A DNA stretch of 64,000 nucleotides from assembly GCA_947561585.1 (NCBI GenBank), contig CANNZV010000923.1:310001-374000 (forward strand), in the 5' to 3' direction. Source of the stretch: Caprella mutica. Taxonomy: Eukaryota; Arthropoda; Malacostraca; Amphipoda; Caprellidae. Positions 1-10,952 of the stretch are shown piece after piece; position 1 is the first letter of the stretch; every line of letters starts with the position of its first letter. The notes beneath the pieces are model-generated. The model worked only from the letters and a program-made list of their open reading frames with translations. It ran no database searches and was not told the DNA's origin. Made by a program: the position numbers and the translations under genes.

Positions 1-505
1 AATTAAAAACTGTTTACGGAAGTCATTTAAATATGTTTGACTTAATTTTCATCACCAGATTACTTTTAATATGAATAACAACTTTAATGACTTTATTTTG
101 ATTTAGTTCTTTATTTCAGGGGGAATAATTATAAACAGTTATTTAAAAGGATTCAAAAACATTACTAATTAGTAATTCTTATTTTTCGAACTAACTACTG
201 TTTGATGGGGGGAGAATGAAGCTAAAAAGTATGACATTTTAATTGTTTACGCAGTGCTTCTTTCTCTATGAAAATAGAGTTACGCAACGCCTCCGGTAAA
301 ATTACATGGCCTTATCATACGGTATGAAAACAATATCTTATAAGTAGATGAAATTCTATATAGATTGAATTGTAGATGATGAGGCCTGTAGACACTGTAG
401 ATGATGAAGACTGCAGACACTGTAGATGATGTGGCCTGCATATATTGTAGCAAATATTGCTTTATTATGAGAAAATAAATATAAATATCAAATTCTTCAA
501 AAGTG
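1..505. other. AT-rich sequence without a gene
   Basis: No convincing reading frame is present. Positions about 364-449 hold three diverged copies of a roughly 30-bp unit built on CTGTAGATGATG and GCCTGTAGACA, a small decayed tandem repeat. The rest is AT-rich and featureless to me. Confidence 0.6.
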
Positions 506-507
506 TT

Positions 508-1003
508 TTATGCTAAGGCCAAGACTCCTTCTAGAAGGCATTATTTTCATGGTAAGGCCAAACATCCTCTAGAAAACATTATTTCCATGGTAAGGCCAAA
601 CATTCTCTAGAAGGCATTATTTCCATGGTAAGGCCAACCATCCTCTAGAAGGCATTATTTCCATGGTAAGGCCAAACATCCTCTAGAAGGCATTATTCCC
701 ATGGTAAGGCCAAACATCCTCTAGAAGGCATTATTTCCATGGTAAGGCCAATCATCCTCTAGAAGACATTATTTCCATGGTAAGGCCAACCATCCTCTAG
801 AAGACATTATTTCCATGGTAAGGCCAATCATCCTCTAGAAGGCATTATTCCCATGGTAAGGCCAAACATCCTTTAGAAGGCATTAATTCCATGGTAAGGC
901 CAAACATCCTCTAGAAGGCATTATTCCCATGGTAAGGCCCAGCCATCCTGTAAAAGGCTTTATTTCCATGTTAAGGCCATGACATCCTCTAGAAGGCTTT
1001 GTT
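508..1003. repeat. 38-bp tandem repeat, about 13 copies
   Basis: The unit contains TCCTCTAGAAGGCATTATTT followed by CCATGGTAAGGCCAAAC and repeats with a 38-bp period. Central copies differ at only a few positions (AAACATC/AACCATC/AATCATC, TTTCC/TTCCC). Both edges are more diverged, the usual pattern of an array homogenised in its centre. Confidence 0.92.
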
Positions 1004-1029
1004 TGCACGCATATGACAGCTTTCACATT

Positions 1030-1110
1030 GAAACCAGCCAATCAGAGGCTAATTTATCTTACTCTAGAATCTCATAATTGGTCTATTTAAATCGCAGCTC
1101 AACTCTAATG
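1030..1110 (+). promoter_or_regulatory. promoter-like cluster (CCAAT boxes and a TATA-like box)
   Basis: CCAATCAG lies at 1038, an inverted CCAAT (ATTGG) at 1077-1081, and TATTTAAAT at 1084-1092 is followed by CGCAGCTCAACT. The order resembles an RNA polymerase II core promoter. No recognisable coding region follows within 1.5 kb, so this may belong to a degraded mobile element or be chance in AT-rich DNA. Confidence 0.25.
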
Positions 1111-1508
1111 CCTCTGGTTCATTTTAATAATCTGTAATACATTACTGCTTGCCCTGTTTCTCATACAGTTCAGCATAAACTAACGGCTTTTCGTGATAAT
1201 AAACTCTTTAGCTGCTAATGTGATATTACAAGAAATTGAGCGATGTATGAGAATGGTTCTTGATAGTGTATTACTGTACACAGAATAGGTAGTGACAATA
1301 GAGTGTGTGACGTCATCAGAGCAACACACTTCAGTACCAATTTAGGTTTCACCCTACTGTGGCCCCATGAACGAGTGCGAATTGTAATCGTATTTAGGGA
1401 CTTAGAATAACTGAATAGATCTGTTACTGGTATGAAAACTATAATGAATTTCTATAACTTTAATATTCTTAAATTCCATCTTAAACTGTTGCTCTGTGAT
1501 AATAACTA

Positions 1509-1693
1509 ATGAGTACTGTATTGTTTGGACATCATTGTACTAGTCCAGCACTTACAGTACTGGATTGTTTGGACATCATTGTACTAGTCCAGCACTTACA
1601 GTACTGGATTGTTCTAGATCAGCACTTACAGTACTGGATTGTTCTAGTCCAGCACTTACAGTACTGTATTGTTCTAGTCCAATACTTACAGTT
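1509..1693. repeat. about 30-bp tandem repeat, 5-6 copies
   Basis: Copies of CAGCACTTACAGTACTGGAT plus TTGTTCTAGTC follow each other. The first two carry an extra TTTGGACATCATTG segment that lengthens them. A short frame crosses it only because the repeat lacks stops. Confidence 0.85.
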
Positions 1694-1699
1694 CTTTGC

Positions 1700-2790
1700 G
1701 TGACTGGACTCTCATGGTCGATATCTAAATAAATATTTACAGTAACATTAAATATTAATTTTATTTAAACGTACGGTAAAAAGTATAGTAATTTCAGTAC
1801 ACTATCGGTATTCACTTCATCACGCTATTTCATTATTTTTATTATGATAAAGGCGCAGAATGTATTAATAGCAGAGCTAAGGGATACTTTTTATGAGTAG
1901 CAGTTAATATTTTATGAGTTGCTTTTTATTGCCAGGGTTTGATGGGTCACAGTGCTACGCTTTTTATCGTCACCTTCTAATTCAGATATTTCATCGTAAA
2001 AAATTCTATGCCTATTTAGTATATACCAGAAATATTTATATGTATATGTTATGAATTATCGGTCTGTTTCACTTCTTCGGTCATATATGCAGGATTTTTT
2101 TCAATCCCGGATTTTTTTTAAATTCTGGATTTTTTTTAAACCTCTGATATTTTGTTATCCTGGATTTTTTGTACGTACGCGTGTTTTTTTTGTAATCCTG
2201 ATTTTTGTAGTTCCTAAGTAATTTTTGTAATCCTGATTTTTGTAATCTTGAAATTTTTGTAATATTGGATTTTTTAATAATCCCGGATTTTTCGTACCCG
2301 TATACCTATTTTCTCTTATCCAGATTCTGTTATCCGTACATTTAATTCAGTCATGGAATTAAACCGTAGATTAAATGTTACAAAGCGTGACACTCTCCTT
2401 GCACCAACAGAACAACATACAAACACACTCTATGTATTAGTATACAGGGTGATAACATGTTTTTTTATACATAAGCTACATATTAATTTAATATTCGTAT
2501 TTATGGCCCTAGTGGACGGACCCCGTCCATACCAGGCCATAACTGTAATGGCTTATTAGTCGGTTAGTGAATACATTCGGACATTTTATGGTTTATTCAT
2601 AGCTTTCAGTTTGCCGAGTAAATACATGGGGTAAATACCCAATTACCGACACTTTCTACACACCGTACTATTCATTATAGATAGTTAACTACCTTATCGG
2701 TATGTATGAAGTGACGGCAATTGAGCAGTTACCCCAAAAGTTTTAGATATGGGTTTTTTCTTTGTTATTCTTTGTATTAATATCCTTTTA
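1700..2790. other. AT-rich spacer without a gene
   Basis: No supported gene. Positions about 2095-2300 are a degenerate T-rich repeat around TCCCGGATTTTTT and AATCCTGATTTTTGT. The frame at 2353-2559 (68 codons) has no recognisable motif and I treat it as chance. Confidence 0.5.
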
Positions 2791-2845
2791 TAGGGTGATT
2801 TCCAAGTTATCAGTGTATGCACATTATCGAGCATATAAGAGAAAC
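2791..2845. mobile_element. half copy of the GGGTAAGTTCC palindromic MITE
   Basis: TAGGGTGATTTCCAAGTTAT followed by a degraded continuation matches the left arm of the family seen more completely at 4038, 44916 and 52294. The opposite arm is missing. Confidence 0.5.
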
Positions 2846-3489
2846 TATATATATATGTTTATTATTTTTAATTGAATTTAATATTTTATAATGAAATTTG
2901 AAAGAGATTTAGTTCAGCTTGTTTTTAATTGAAATTAATATTGTAATCACAAAATTATAATTAATGGAATAAAAATTTATTATGGTCACTTAAAAAAAAT
3001 TATTAAGGTTATTATAATCATTAAAAATATTATGAAAATAAATATAATCAGGATACATAAATAAAAATAATTATAATTATAAAAGCAGAAGTAGTCTATA
3101 TTTATATTTATATTAGTTATAAAAAAAAATCAACTATAATTGAAAAATCTATTATAATCTTTTATAATTTTTTAAATTAATAATTCATAAAATTAATATT
3201 TATAAAATTTATAATTTACAAAATTTATAATTTTTGAAATTTATAATTCATGAATTTTATAATTCATAAAATTTATTATTTATAAAATATATAATTTATA
3301 AAATTTATAATTCATAAAATTAATATTTATAAAAAAATTATTTATAAAATTTATAATATATAAAATTTATAATTTATAAAAAATTTAATTCATAAAATTT
3401 ATAATTCATAAAATTCATTATTCATAAAATTTATCATTGATAAAATTTAATAATAATTCCAACAAATATGTTGGAATATCTAGATTTTA
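2846..3489. repeat. AT-rich low-complexity tract with an ATAAAATTTATAATTC repeat
   Basis: From about 3160 to 3450 the sequence is a loose tandem of CATAAAATTTATAATT-type units (14-18 bp), almost wholly A and T. The preceding 300 bp is AT-rich without structure I can name. No gene. Confidence 0.7.
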
Positions 3490-3663
3490 AATACTTCACT
3501 ATATAGGATTCATGAAATGCATAGAAAACTTGCCATTTTGTGGTAGACTACGCAAAATATTTTTTTGAAATAAATTGCTTATACAGTGTACTTCATTACT
3601 CATGACTACTAATCTGGATTGCTCACTATACAGGATTTCATTATAGTGTAGTTGTATACTGTA
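3490..3663. mobile_element. degraded pogo-like MITE (CAGTAGAACT family)
   Basis: The right part (GGTAGACTACG, ATTACTCATGACTACT, TTCACTATACAGGATTTCATTATAG-type sequence, ending GTATACTG) aligns with the fuller copy at 47465-47697. The left end is decayed. A minus-strand frame of 65 codons through it is incidental. Confidence 0.6.
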
Positions 3664-4037
3664 ATACGAATTGCAGATTATGGATAAAAAAGACATTATA
3701 ATATTTAATAGTTTAGGATTATTATTAATCAGGATTTGTGATTATTGGAATTTTTTAAAATTATCTTTAACATGTATTGTGGAATATATTTTAAAGTTAA
3801 AAATATCGTAATATGTTTTTTTAATGAATCTTCACATTACTATATTTTTCGCTAAACTTCTGTCAATTGAATTTTAGTGGGTTTTTGTTTTTTGTTTTGG
3901 GGGGATTTTAGTGGGTTTTTGTTATTGTATTATTTAGTTTGTTATTTATAACGGAAAATGTATTTTTATTCTTTAAAAAAAATCAGGTACCTTTAGCGAG
4001 ATAACATCTATTGCGGTTTAGTTTTATTTAGATTATA
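3664..4037. other. AT-rich spacer
   Basis: No reading frame or repeat that I can support. It includes a short direct duplication of GGGATTTTAGTGGGTTTTTGTT-type sequence near 3880-3920. Confidence 0.5.
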
Positions 4038-4190
4038 GGGTAAGATCCAAGTTATCGTATGGTTCTATATTTCCGATTATATAAAAAAATAAATTATATA
4101 ATAATTAAAATTTTACTCGTTATTCTGAGTCATTTTAAAATACTATATGCCCGAAAATATAGAACCGTTCGATAATTTGTATCTTACCCT
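4038..4190. mobile_element. palindromic MITE, GGGTAAGTTCC family
   Basis: The left end GGGTAAGATCCAAGTTATCG is mirrored by the right end GATAATTTGTATCTTACCC, with TA on both sides. Inner arms (GGTTCTATATTTCCG / CGAAAATATAGAACC) continue the inverted repeat. It is about 153 bp, shorter than the 200-bp copies, and lacks the GGTATCCATG hairpin core. TA flanks suggest Tc1/mariner-type mobilisation; that assignment is inference. Confidence 0.75.
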
Positions 4191-4209
4191 AGCATATTAA
4201 AATTTGATT

Positions 4210-4275
4210 GATTGGCTTTAGGAGGATAAGGTGGGGCCCTACTTAATCTTCTAAGGCCCCACCATAACTTTCTTT
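4210..4275. repeat. isolated GGTGGGGCC...GGCCCCACC palindrome
   Basis: GGTGGGGCCCTACTTAATCT and CTAAGGCCCCACCATAACTT form an inverted pair. The second half is a single monomer of the 34-bp satellite at 22566-22985, so this is a dispersed relative of that array. Confidence 0.6.
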
Positions 4276-4372
4276 CCTATGTACTTTTTTTTTCTCCTAT
4301 CATCTTATTAAAAAACGAATACGACTGTGACTTTTATAAAATGGAAAAAAATTAAATAGTGATTTCTATTAA

Positions 4373-5243
4373 GGGGACCGTCCGCGAAGAAATCTCAAAA
4401 TTTTATCTTTTTTTTTTATTGTGTAAATAGTTGTTTTATAACCTTCTTATAGTGTGTGCAAAATATCAGAAGGTTCGTATAACTCTAACCCCCTGGGGAG
4501 AGGGAGAAAGGGAAAAGTGGGCCGGGGGATAGGGAGTCAATATGTACTCTAAAAACCATCTCTCAGCCAATTATAATTCGTAATAATTAATTATCTCGCT
4601 ATATCTGGTATCTAACCTACCACTATATAACGCCCACATCAATGAATGCAAAGAAAGATTGCTCAGTTATCCCTAAACCTTCGAAGTGGATGGATGCTGC
4701 GTGTCAGATCATCAAACTTTGAAAGGAAATTCCTACTAATTTTGAGATCTACAAATCTTGTAATTCAAAACCCCGCACATTTTTTTGGTTGAAGCTAGAG
4801 CATTGCGGTTTTTTTCATTCGATTCTCCTGGTAATTCTCTACAAAAGCTTGAGGATCGATTTTTGAATTTCGAAATACAATTTTTTTTTTTAGAAATATA
4901 ATTTTTTTTTTTTTTTTAAATTTTAGTTTTTTCACGAAAAATCAAATTTTTCGTAAACTAATTCGAAATTCAAAAATCGATCTTCAGGCTTTTGTAGAGA
5001 ATCACCAGGAGAATCGAATGAAAAAAACCGCAAACCCGTAGCTACAAAAACTGTATTAGAAGTACATGTTTGAATACCCAGTTCGAAATTCGTTCGAAAT
5101 TCGAATAACTTGTTTTCTATGCGTCTAATCGAAAAAATGCCACGAACAAAAACATAATATTATTCAATTTTATATTTAGGAACCAAGTTTCATAACCGTA
5201 GCTTTATTAATAAATTTGTTTACAAAATTTACGGACGGTCCCC
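4373..5243. mobile_element. non-autonomous foldback element flanked by TTAA
   Basis: The ends GGGGACCGTCCG and CGGACGGTCCCC are inverted, and each is bordered by TTAA (4369-4372 and 5244-5247). A second large inverted repeat lies inside: arms about 4806-4880 and 4965-5030 with CATTCGATTCTCCTGG and AAAAATCGATCTTCAGG motifs, around a T-run/A-run loop. A TTAA target duplication is typical of piggyBac-type elements. TA inside TTAA would also fit Tc1/mariner. It is inserted in the TGTGACTTTTATTAAA array, whose units are found on both sides. No transposase frame. Confidence 0.75.
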
Positions 5244-5254
5244 TTAAATAAAAA

Positions 5255-5668
5255 AAAAAATGAATAGTGACTTTTAATAAAGAAAACGAACAAAAATTGT
5301 GACTTTTATTAAATAAAACAAACAAATGAAAATGTGACTTTTAATAAATAAAACAAACAAAAATTGTGACTTCTAATAAATGAAACAAATAAAAATGTGA
5401 CTTTTATTAAACAAAACAAAAAAAAATTGTGACTTTTATTAAATAAAACAAACAAAAATTGTGACTTCTAATAAATGAAACAAATAAAAATGTGACTTTT
5501 ATTAAACAAAACAAAAAAAAATTGTGACTTTTATTAAATAAAACAAACAAAAATTGTGACTTCTAATAAATGAAACAAATAAAAATGTGACTTTTATTAA
5601 ACAAAGCAAAAAAAAATTGTGACTTTTTTAAAATAAAACAAATGAAAATGTGACTTTTATTAAATAAA
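5255..5668. repeat. about 32-bp AT-rich tandem repeat with higher-order structure
   Basis: The unit contains AAAATTGTGACTTTTATTAA followed by ATAAAACAAAC. Three successive variants (TTTTATTAAATAAAACAAAC, TTCTAATAAATGAAACAAAT, TTTTATTAAACAAAACAAAA) recur as a block of about 98 bp, three times between about 5360 and 5640. Diverged units also lie left of the foldback element near 4325-4370. Confidence 0.88.
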
Positions 5669-6344
5669 ATTTCCACTTCAAAGCTATCTTAGATAGACAA
5701 CTATAACTAATTGGTTTTTCCTTTACATCTTTTCAATTCTTCGTCAATTAAAATTAATCCAAAGAAAGAAATGCTCCACTTGCAGAATAGGTTTTATTCT
5801 TTTCTTTTCCACCTTTTCTTTTATTCTTTTATTTTCTAACAAGGAAATTGCCCTGCCGGATATTCTTCAGGTTATACTGCAAATTAATATTATATTCAAT
5901 ATTTGTTAAAGAAAAAGAATTGAAAAAATATGTTAATTAATATTTTAATTTCACTAAAAAAAAGATATTTATTTTTATTCGAATATTTTTATAAAAGCTA
6001 ATTACTATTAAATTTTTTTGCCATTAAACGAAATTAAAATCTGTCCACAATGGATACATTTTAATGCTCATTTTATGATGTTTTTTATTAATAAAACTTA
6101 TTGAAATATTTACTCAGTATATAAATAGTATCTGGTTAGTAATAAACCCGAACTAACATTTTGGCATGATGAACCTATTTAATATTTTAAAATGATTAAA
6201 TAGGCAACAATTCACTTATTAAAAAAAGTAATAATCATCTGTACTTTCAATGTGTATTCAATAATTTCAACTCACTATATTTCTTCGTTGAAACATTTTA
6301 CATACAAATAAGATTATTTGTAAAATATCCATATGTAATAATCA
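5669..6344. other. AT-rich spacer without a gene
   Basis: No reading frame, RNA gene or repeat that I can support. Confidence 0.5.
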
Positions 6345-6502
6345 ATGTTGTGACAATATGATTTTAAAATCAGAGATCCCGAAAATGTTATAGACGGAGA
6401 GAATTCAAGAGTATTGAATGGTTCTACACCAGCGGTATATAGTATTCGATACCATTTCATTTCGATATTCTTAAGATCTATGATTTTAAACTCCTCCCAA
6501 CC
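6345..6502. mobile_element. MITE, GGGTTGTGAC family, decayed copy 1
   Basis: The internal segment (GACGGAGAGAATTCAAGAGT, GAATGGTTCTACACCAGCGG, CGATACCATTTCATTTCG) matches copies at 7179 and 35221. The left TIR is degraded (TGTTGTGACAATATG) and the right one reads CCCAACCC before TA. Confidence 0.8.
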
Positions 6503-6657
6503 CTAGTGATCAGACATATCAATAAATATTTATTATTTTCCACATTATGAGTTTTCTGAAGGCAGACCTACAAAAAAAATCATGTGAAAACCACAGTAGC
6601 GTAAAATTGCCCCCTTCTACATCTATACCGACCGGGGGCTCGACCCCGAAAGAAATA
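6503..6657. other. short spacer
   Basis: Contains a short GC-rich hairpin-capable stretch CCGGGGGCTCGACCCCG at about 6631-6648. It looks superficially like a tRNA T-arm, but no cloverleaf can be built around it. Confidence 0.4.
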
Positions 6658-6840
6658 CAGGCTGTTATAGAAGTCTTAGACACTAAATTTCTCAAAAACT
6701 ATTCAAGCCATGAATAACATTATCATCATAATAAAACATATTAAAATTGGCTTTTAAATGGTACCAGTTTAATATCACTACCACTGATAGTATAGAAGAT
6801 ATGAGGGTTTGAAAGAGTCTCAAACTTCTGCAACAGCCTG
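6658..6840. mobile_element. MITE, CAGGCTGTT family, copy 1
   Basis: CAGGCTGTTATAGAAGT at the left and CTTCTGCAACAGCCTG at the right are inverted and bordered by TA on both sides, giving a 183-bp element. The interior (CTTTTAAATGGTACCAGTTT, ATATCACTACCACTGATAGT) resembles the copy at 21554-21742. TA flanks fit Tc1/mariner-type mobilisation. No coding capacity. Confidence 0.8.
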
Positions 6841-7178
6841 TATATCAGTTCAGGCTGTGAAAACCGTTCAGCGAGTCATTCCACACGGCCACCACCCCTA
6901 GATGAGCTATAAAGGACAAATTTCAATTTTTCTCGGCATATTACAGAAATCGAGAACCCAGTCAAGAATTTATAGATGAGTACAACGAAGATGTTCGATA
7001 TCTCTGATGTGGAACCTAAAATATATCAATAATTTAGAAATAAAATCGTGTGGTTTACGATTAGTTAATTTTTTTGCATTCAAAGTTTATGATTACATTT
7101 TCATTGAATCAGTTATAATCTTAGATCAGTAATAATTAACTATCGAAAATCTACGATGAATCCATATCATTATGAGTA

Positions 7179-7342
7179 GGGTTGTGACAATATGCATTTA
7201 AAAACATAGATTCTGAAAATATTATTGACGGAGAGAATTGAAGAGTATTGAATGGTTCTACACCAGCGGTATATAGTATTCAATACCATTTCATTTCGTC
7301 TATCTAAAGATCTATGATTTTAAAAGCATATTGTCACAACCC
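7179..7342. mobile_element. MITE, GGGTTGTGAC family, copy 2
   Basis: The inverted ends GGGTTGTGACAATATGC and GCATATTGTCACAACCC delimit 164 bp and are bordered by TA. The interior carries the family sequence GAATGGTTCTACACCAGCGG. This is the same length as the copy at 35221, which lies in the opposite orientation. The class is inferred as TA-targeting (Tc1/mariner-like). Confidence 0.88.
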
Positions 7343-7469
7343 TAAGTACCCTTTGTAACCATTCTGACCACCCACTCTAAATTTAGGACAGGGTTCACAG
7401 TAGTGAAGACGTGTCCATTCCGTCAGAAAATGCTGTGACACATCTCCTGTTCAAGTAGCGTGAACCACT

Positions 7470-9998
7470 TATATCGGGTCCTTGTTGTACTTTCTATTGG
7501 GTCCTTGGTGTACTTTCTATTGAGTCCTTGGTGTACTTTCTATTGGGTCCTTGGTGTACTTTCTATTGGGTCCTTGGTGTACTTTCTATGGGGTCCTTGG
7601 CGTACTTTCTAATAGGTCCTTGGTGTACTTTCTATTGGGTCCTTGGTGTACTTTCTATTGGGTCTTTGGCGTACTCTCTATTGGGTCCTTGGCGTGCTTT
7701 CTATTGGATCCTTAGTGTACTTTCTTTTGGGTCCTTGGTGTACATTCTATTGGGTCCTTGGTGTACTTTCTATTGGGTCCTTGGTGTACTTTATAATGGA
7801 TCCTTGGCGTACTTTCTATTGGGTCCTTGGTGTACTTTCTATCGGGTCCTTGGTGTACTTTCTATTGGATCCTTGGCGTACTTTCTATTGGGTCCTTGGT
7901 GTACTTTCTATTGGGTCCTTGGCGTACTTTCTATTGGGTCCTTGGTGTACTTTCTATTGGGTCCTTGGTGTACTTTCTATTGGATCCTTGGTGTACTTTC
8001 TATTGAGTCCTTGGTGTACTTTCTATTGGGTCCTTGGTGTACTTTCTATTGGGTCCTTGGTGTACTTTCTATTGGATCCTTGGTGTACTTTCTATTGAGT
8101 CCTTGGTGTACTTTCTATTGGGTCCTTGGTGTACTTTCTATTGGATCCTTGGTGTACTTTCTATTGAGTCCTTGGTGTACTTTCTATTGGGTCCTTGGTG
8201 TACTTTCTATTGGATCCTTGGCGTACTCTCTATTGGGTCCTTGGTGTACTCTCTATTGGGTCCTTGGTGTACTTTCTATTGGATCCTTGGTGTACTTTCT
8301 ATGGGGTCCTTGGTGTACTTTCTATTGGATCCTTGGTGTACTTTCTATTGAGTCCTTGGTGTACTTTCTATTGGATCCTTGGTGTACTTTCTATTGAGTC
8401 CTTGGTGTACTTTCTATTGAGTCCTTGGTGTACTTTCTATTGGGTCCTTGGTGTACTTTCTATTGGATCCTTGGCGTACTCTCTATTGGGTCCTTGGTGT
8501 ACTCTCTATTGGGTCCTTGTTGTACTTTCTATTGGATCCTTGGTGTACTTTCTATGGGGTCCTTGGTGTACTTTCTATTGGATCCTTGGTGTACTTTCTA
8601 TTGAGTCCTTGGTGTACTTTCTATTGGGTCCTTGGTGTACTTTCTATTGAGTCCTTGGTGTACTTTCTATTGGGTCTTTGGCGTACTCTCTATTGGGTCC
8701 TTGGCGTGCTTTCTATTGGATCCTTAGTGTACTTTCTTTTGGGTCCTTGGTGTACATTCTATTGGGTCCTTGGTGTACTTTCTATTGGGTCCTTGGTGTA
8801 CTTTATAATGGATCCTTGGCGTACTTTCTATTGGGTCCTTGGTGTACTTTCTATCGGGTCCTTGGTGTACTTTCTATTGGATCCTTGGCGTACTTTCTAT
8901 TGGGTCCTTGGTGTACTTTCTATTGGGTCCTTGGCGTACTTTCTATTGGGTCCTTGGTGTACTTTCTATTGGGTCCTTGGTGTACTTTCTATTGGATCCT
9001 TGGTGTACTTTCTATTGAGTCCTTGGTGTACTTTCTATTGGGTCCTTGGTGTACTTTCTATTGGGTCCTTGGTGTACTTTCTATTGGATCCTTGGTGTAC
9101 TTTCTATTGAGTCCTTGGTGTACTTTCTATTGGGTCCTTGGTGTACTTTCTATTGGATCCTTGGTGTACTTTCTATTGAGTCCTTGGTGTACTTTCTATT
9201 GGGTCCTTGGTGTACTTTCTATTGGATCCTTGGCGTACTCTCTATTGGGTCCTTGGTGTACTCTCTATTGGGTCCTTGGTGTACTTTCTATTGGATCCTT
9301 GGTGTACTTTCTATGGGGTCCTTGGTGTACTTTCTATTGGATCCTTGGTGTACTTTCTATTGAGTCCTTGGTGTACTTTCTATTGGATCCTTGGTGTACT
9401 TTCTATTGAGTCCTTGGTGTACTTTCTATTGAGTCCTTGGTGTACTTTCTATTGGGTCCTTGGTGTACTTTCTATTGGATCCTTGGCGTACTCTCTATTG
9501 GGTCCTTGGTGTACTCTCTATTGGGTCCTTGTTGTACTTTCTATTGGATCCTTGGTGTACTTTCTATGGGGTCCTTGGTGTACTTTCTATTGGATCCTTG
9601 GTGTACTTTCTATTGAGTCCTTGGTGTACTTTCTATTGGATCCTTGGTGTACTTTCTATTGAGTCCTTGGTGTACTTTCTATTGAGTCCTTGGTGTACTT
9701 TCTATTGGGTCCTTGGTGTACTTTCTATTGAGTCCTTGGTGTACTTTCTATTGGGTCCTTGGTGTACTTTCTATTGGATCCTTGGTGTACTTTCTATTGG
9801 ATCCTTGGTGTACTTTCTATTGGATCCTTGGTGTACTTTCTATTGGATCCTTGATGTACTTTCTATTGGGTCCTTGGTGTACTTTCTATTGGGTCCTTGG
9901 TGTACTTTCTATTGGATCCTTGGTGTACTTTCTATTGGATCCTTGATGTACTTTCTATTGGATCCTTGGTGTACTTTCTATTGAGTCCTTGGTGTACC
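7470..9998. repeat. 23-bp satellite, about 109 copies, nested higher-order repeats
   Basis: The monomer is CCTTGGTGTACTTTCTATTG plus GGT. Variation is concentrated at a few sites: GGT/GAT/AGT before CC, GGTGTAC/GGCGTAC, and rare TTTTGGG or CTATCGG units. The marked unit series beginning near 7643 recurs at 8655 (offset 1012 bp = 44 units). Inside it, blocks recur at an offset of 253 bp (11 units; 8195 to 8448 and 9207 to 9460), and 1012 is 4 x 253. All three forward frames are stop-free for long stretches and encode VYFLLGPWCTFYWVLGVLS-like 23-residue repeats. I regard this as a by-product of a monomer without stops, not a protein. Confidence 0.96.
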
Positions 9999-10600
9999 CT
10001 CTTTTAGCGTACCCTCTCTTCTGGAGGGGGTTCTTCTATCTAAGAGTACAGGGCTCTTTCGAGGAGAATAAAAGAGGGATAAGAGTCATTGCGAATATTG
10101 CACCATACTCTCCAGTGGCTGATCCTGTATAATCTCATGCGTCACGTGGCTTCAAGAGGGAATTTTCCACCAAATGATTTCATCGTCTCAAGAAGAGTAA
10201 ATTTTAGAATATTATGGAATATATTTGGTAGTTTTTATTTTTTAGAACTATTTTGAAATATATGTATTTGGTGGATTTTGTATTTAAAATAAAAATTATG
10301 GAATATTTATTGTTTATATCATATTTCATAGAAATATTATGGAATATTTATGGTATTATTAGTATATATTTCTATCAAAATACTTTTAGATATGTGTGTA
10401 ATTATTTTTATATATGATATAGGTATTTATATTTATATTGCCTTTTATATCAACGAGCATAAAATTTGATATTTTGATTTTGAAGTATAATAGGTATTTT
10501 TTTTATGAGCAGATAAAAACAAATCACAAAAAGATGTAAAAAACAATAAAAAAAAAAGGAAAAAGTAAATTCCAGGGACAGATATATATATTAGATAATT
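9999..10600. other. spacer between the 23-bp satellite and the gypsy insertion
   Basis: After a short GGAGGGGGTTCTTCTATCTA stretch the sequence becomes AT-rich with diverged repeats of ATTATGGAATATTTATGG. No gene. Its last bases read straight into the 5-bp target duplication of the LTR element. Confidence 0.55.
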
Positions 10601-10784
10601 ATGTCTGTAAATGCTTTTGCCAGTATTTGTATTTATTCCCCATTATTTTCCCTCCATATTTAAGTCGGTATTTGTTACCTTGTTTTGTACCATAGCTAGT
10701 ACGAAATTTATTGATGTCGGACATTCAAACGTTCTGACTTTCGTCAGTTACCGTTTGAATGTTCCACAAAGAGGTGATCTCCAG

Positions 10785-10886
10785 GTATGTTTTGTGTTAG
10801 TTTAAGTTCCTATTTTTTTAACTGTCTTACAGTTTATGTATAGTTCATTTTTACAGTCAGTTATATTGTTTCCTTTTTCATTCCAG
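10785..10886 (+). other. candidate 102-nt intron inside the 5' LTR
   Basis: The donor is CTCCAG|GTATGTTTTG and the acceptor is TTTCCTTTTTCATTCCAG|CTG, both close to animal consensus, 102 nt apart. The identical arrangement is at 14584-14685 in the 3' LTR. Spliced leaders are known in some LTR elements, but splicing here is inference from sequence alone. Confidence 0.35.
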
Positions 10887-10952
10887 CTGTGTATCAACTG
10901 TGTACCAAGCTTATAAACCTAAAACCTACTTGAAGCTAAAACCTACGTGAAG

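Noticed and set aside
6631..6648. Possible tRNA T-arm (GGGGGCTCGACCCC)
   Set aside because: No matching acceptor, D or anticodon arms in the surrounding 80 bp.
7528..9984. Series of 105-289 codon frames rich in W, L, Y
   Set aside because: Translation of the 23-bp satellite in three frames; the repeated frames mirror its 253- and 1012-bp duplications.
10611..10805. 64-codon frame in the LTR (also in the 14377-14604 frame)
   Set aside because: It runs through the LTR promoter region and ends just past the candidate splice donor, with no known domain; its presence in both LTRs follows from LTR duplication.
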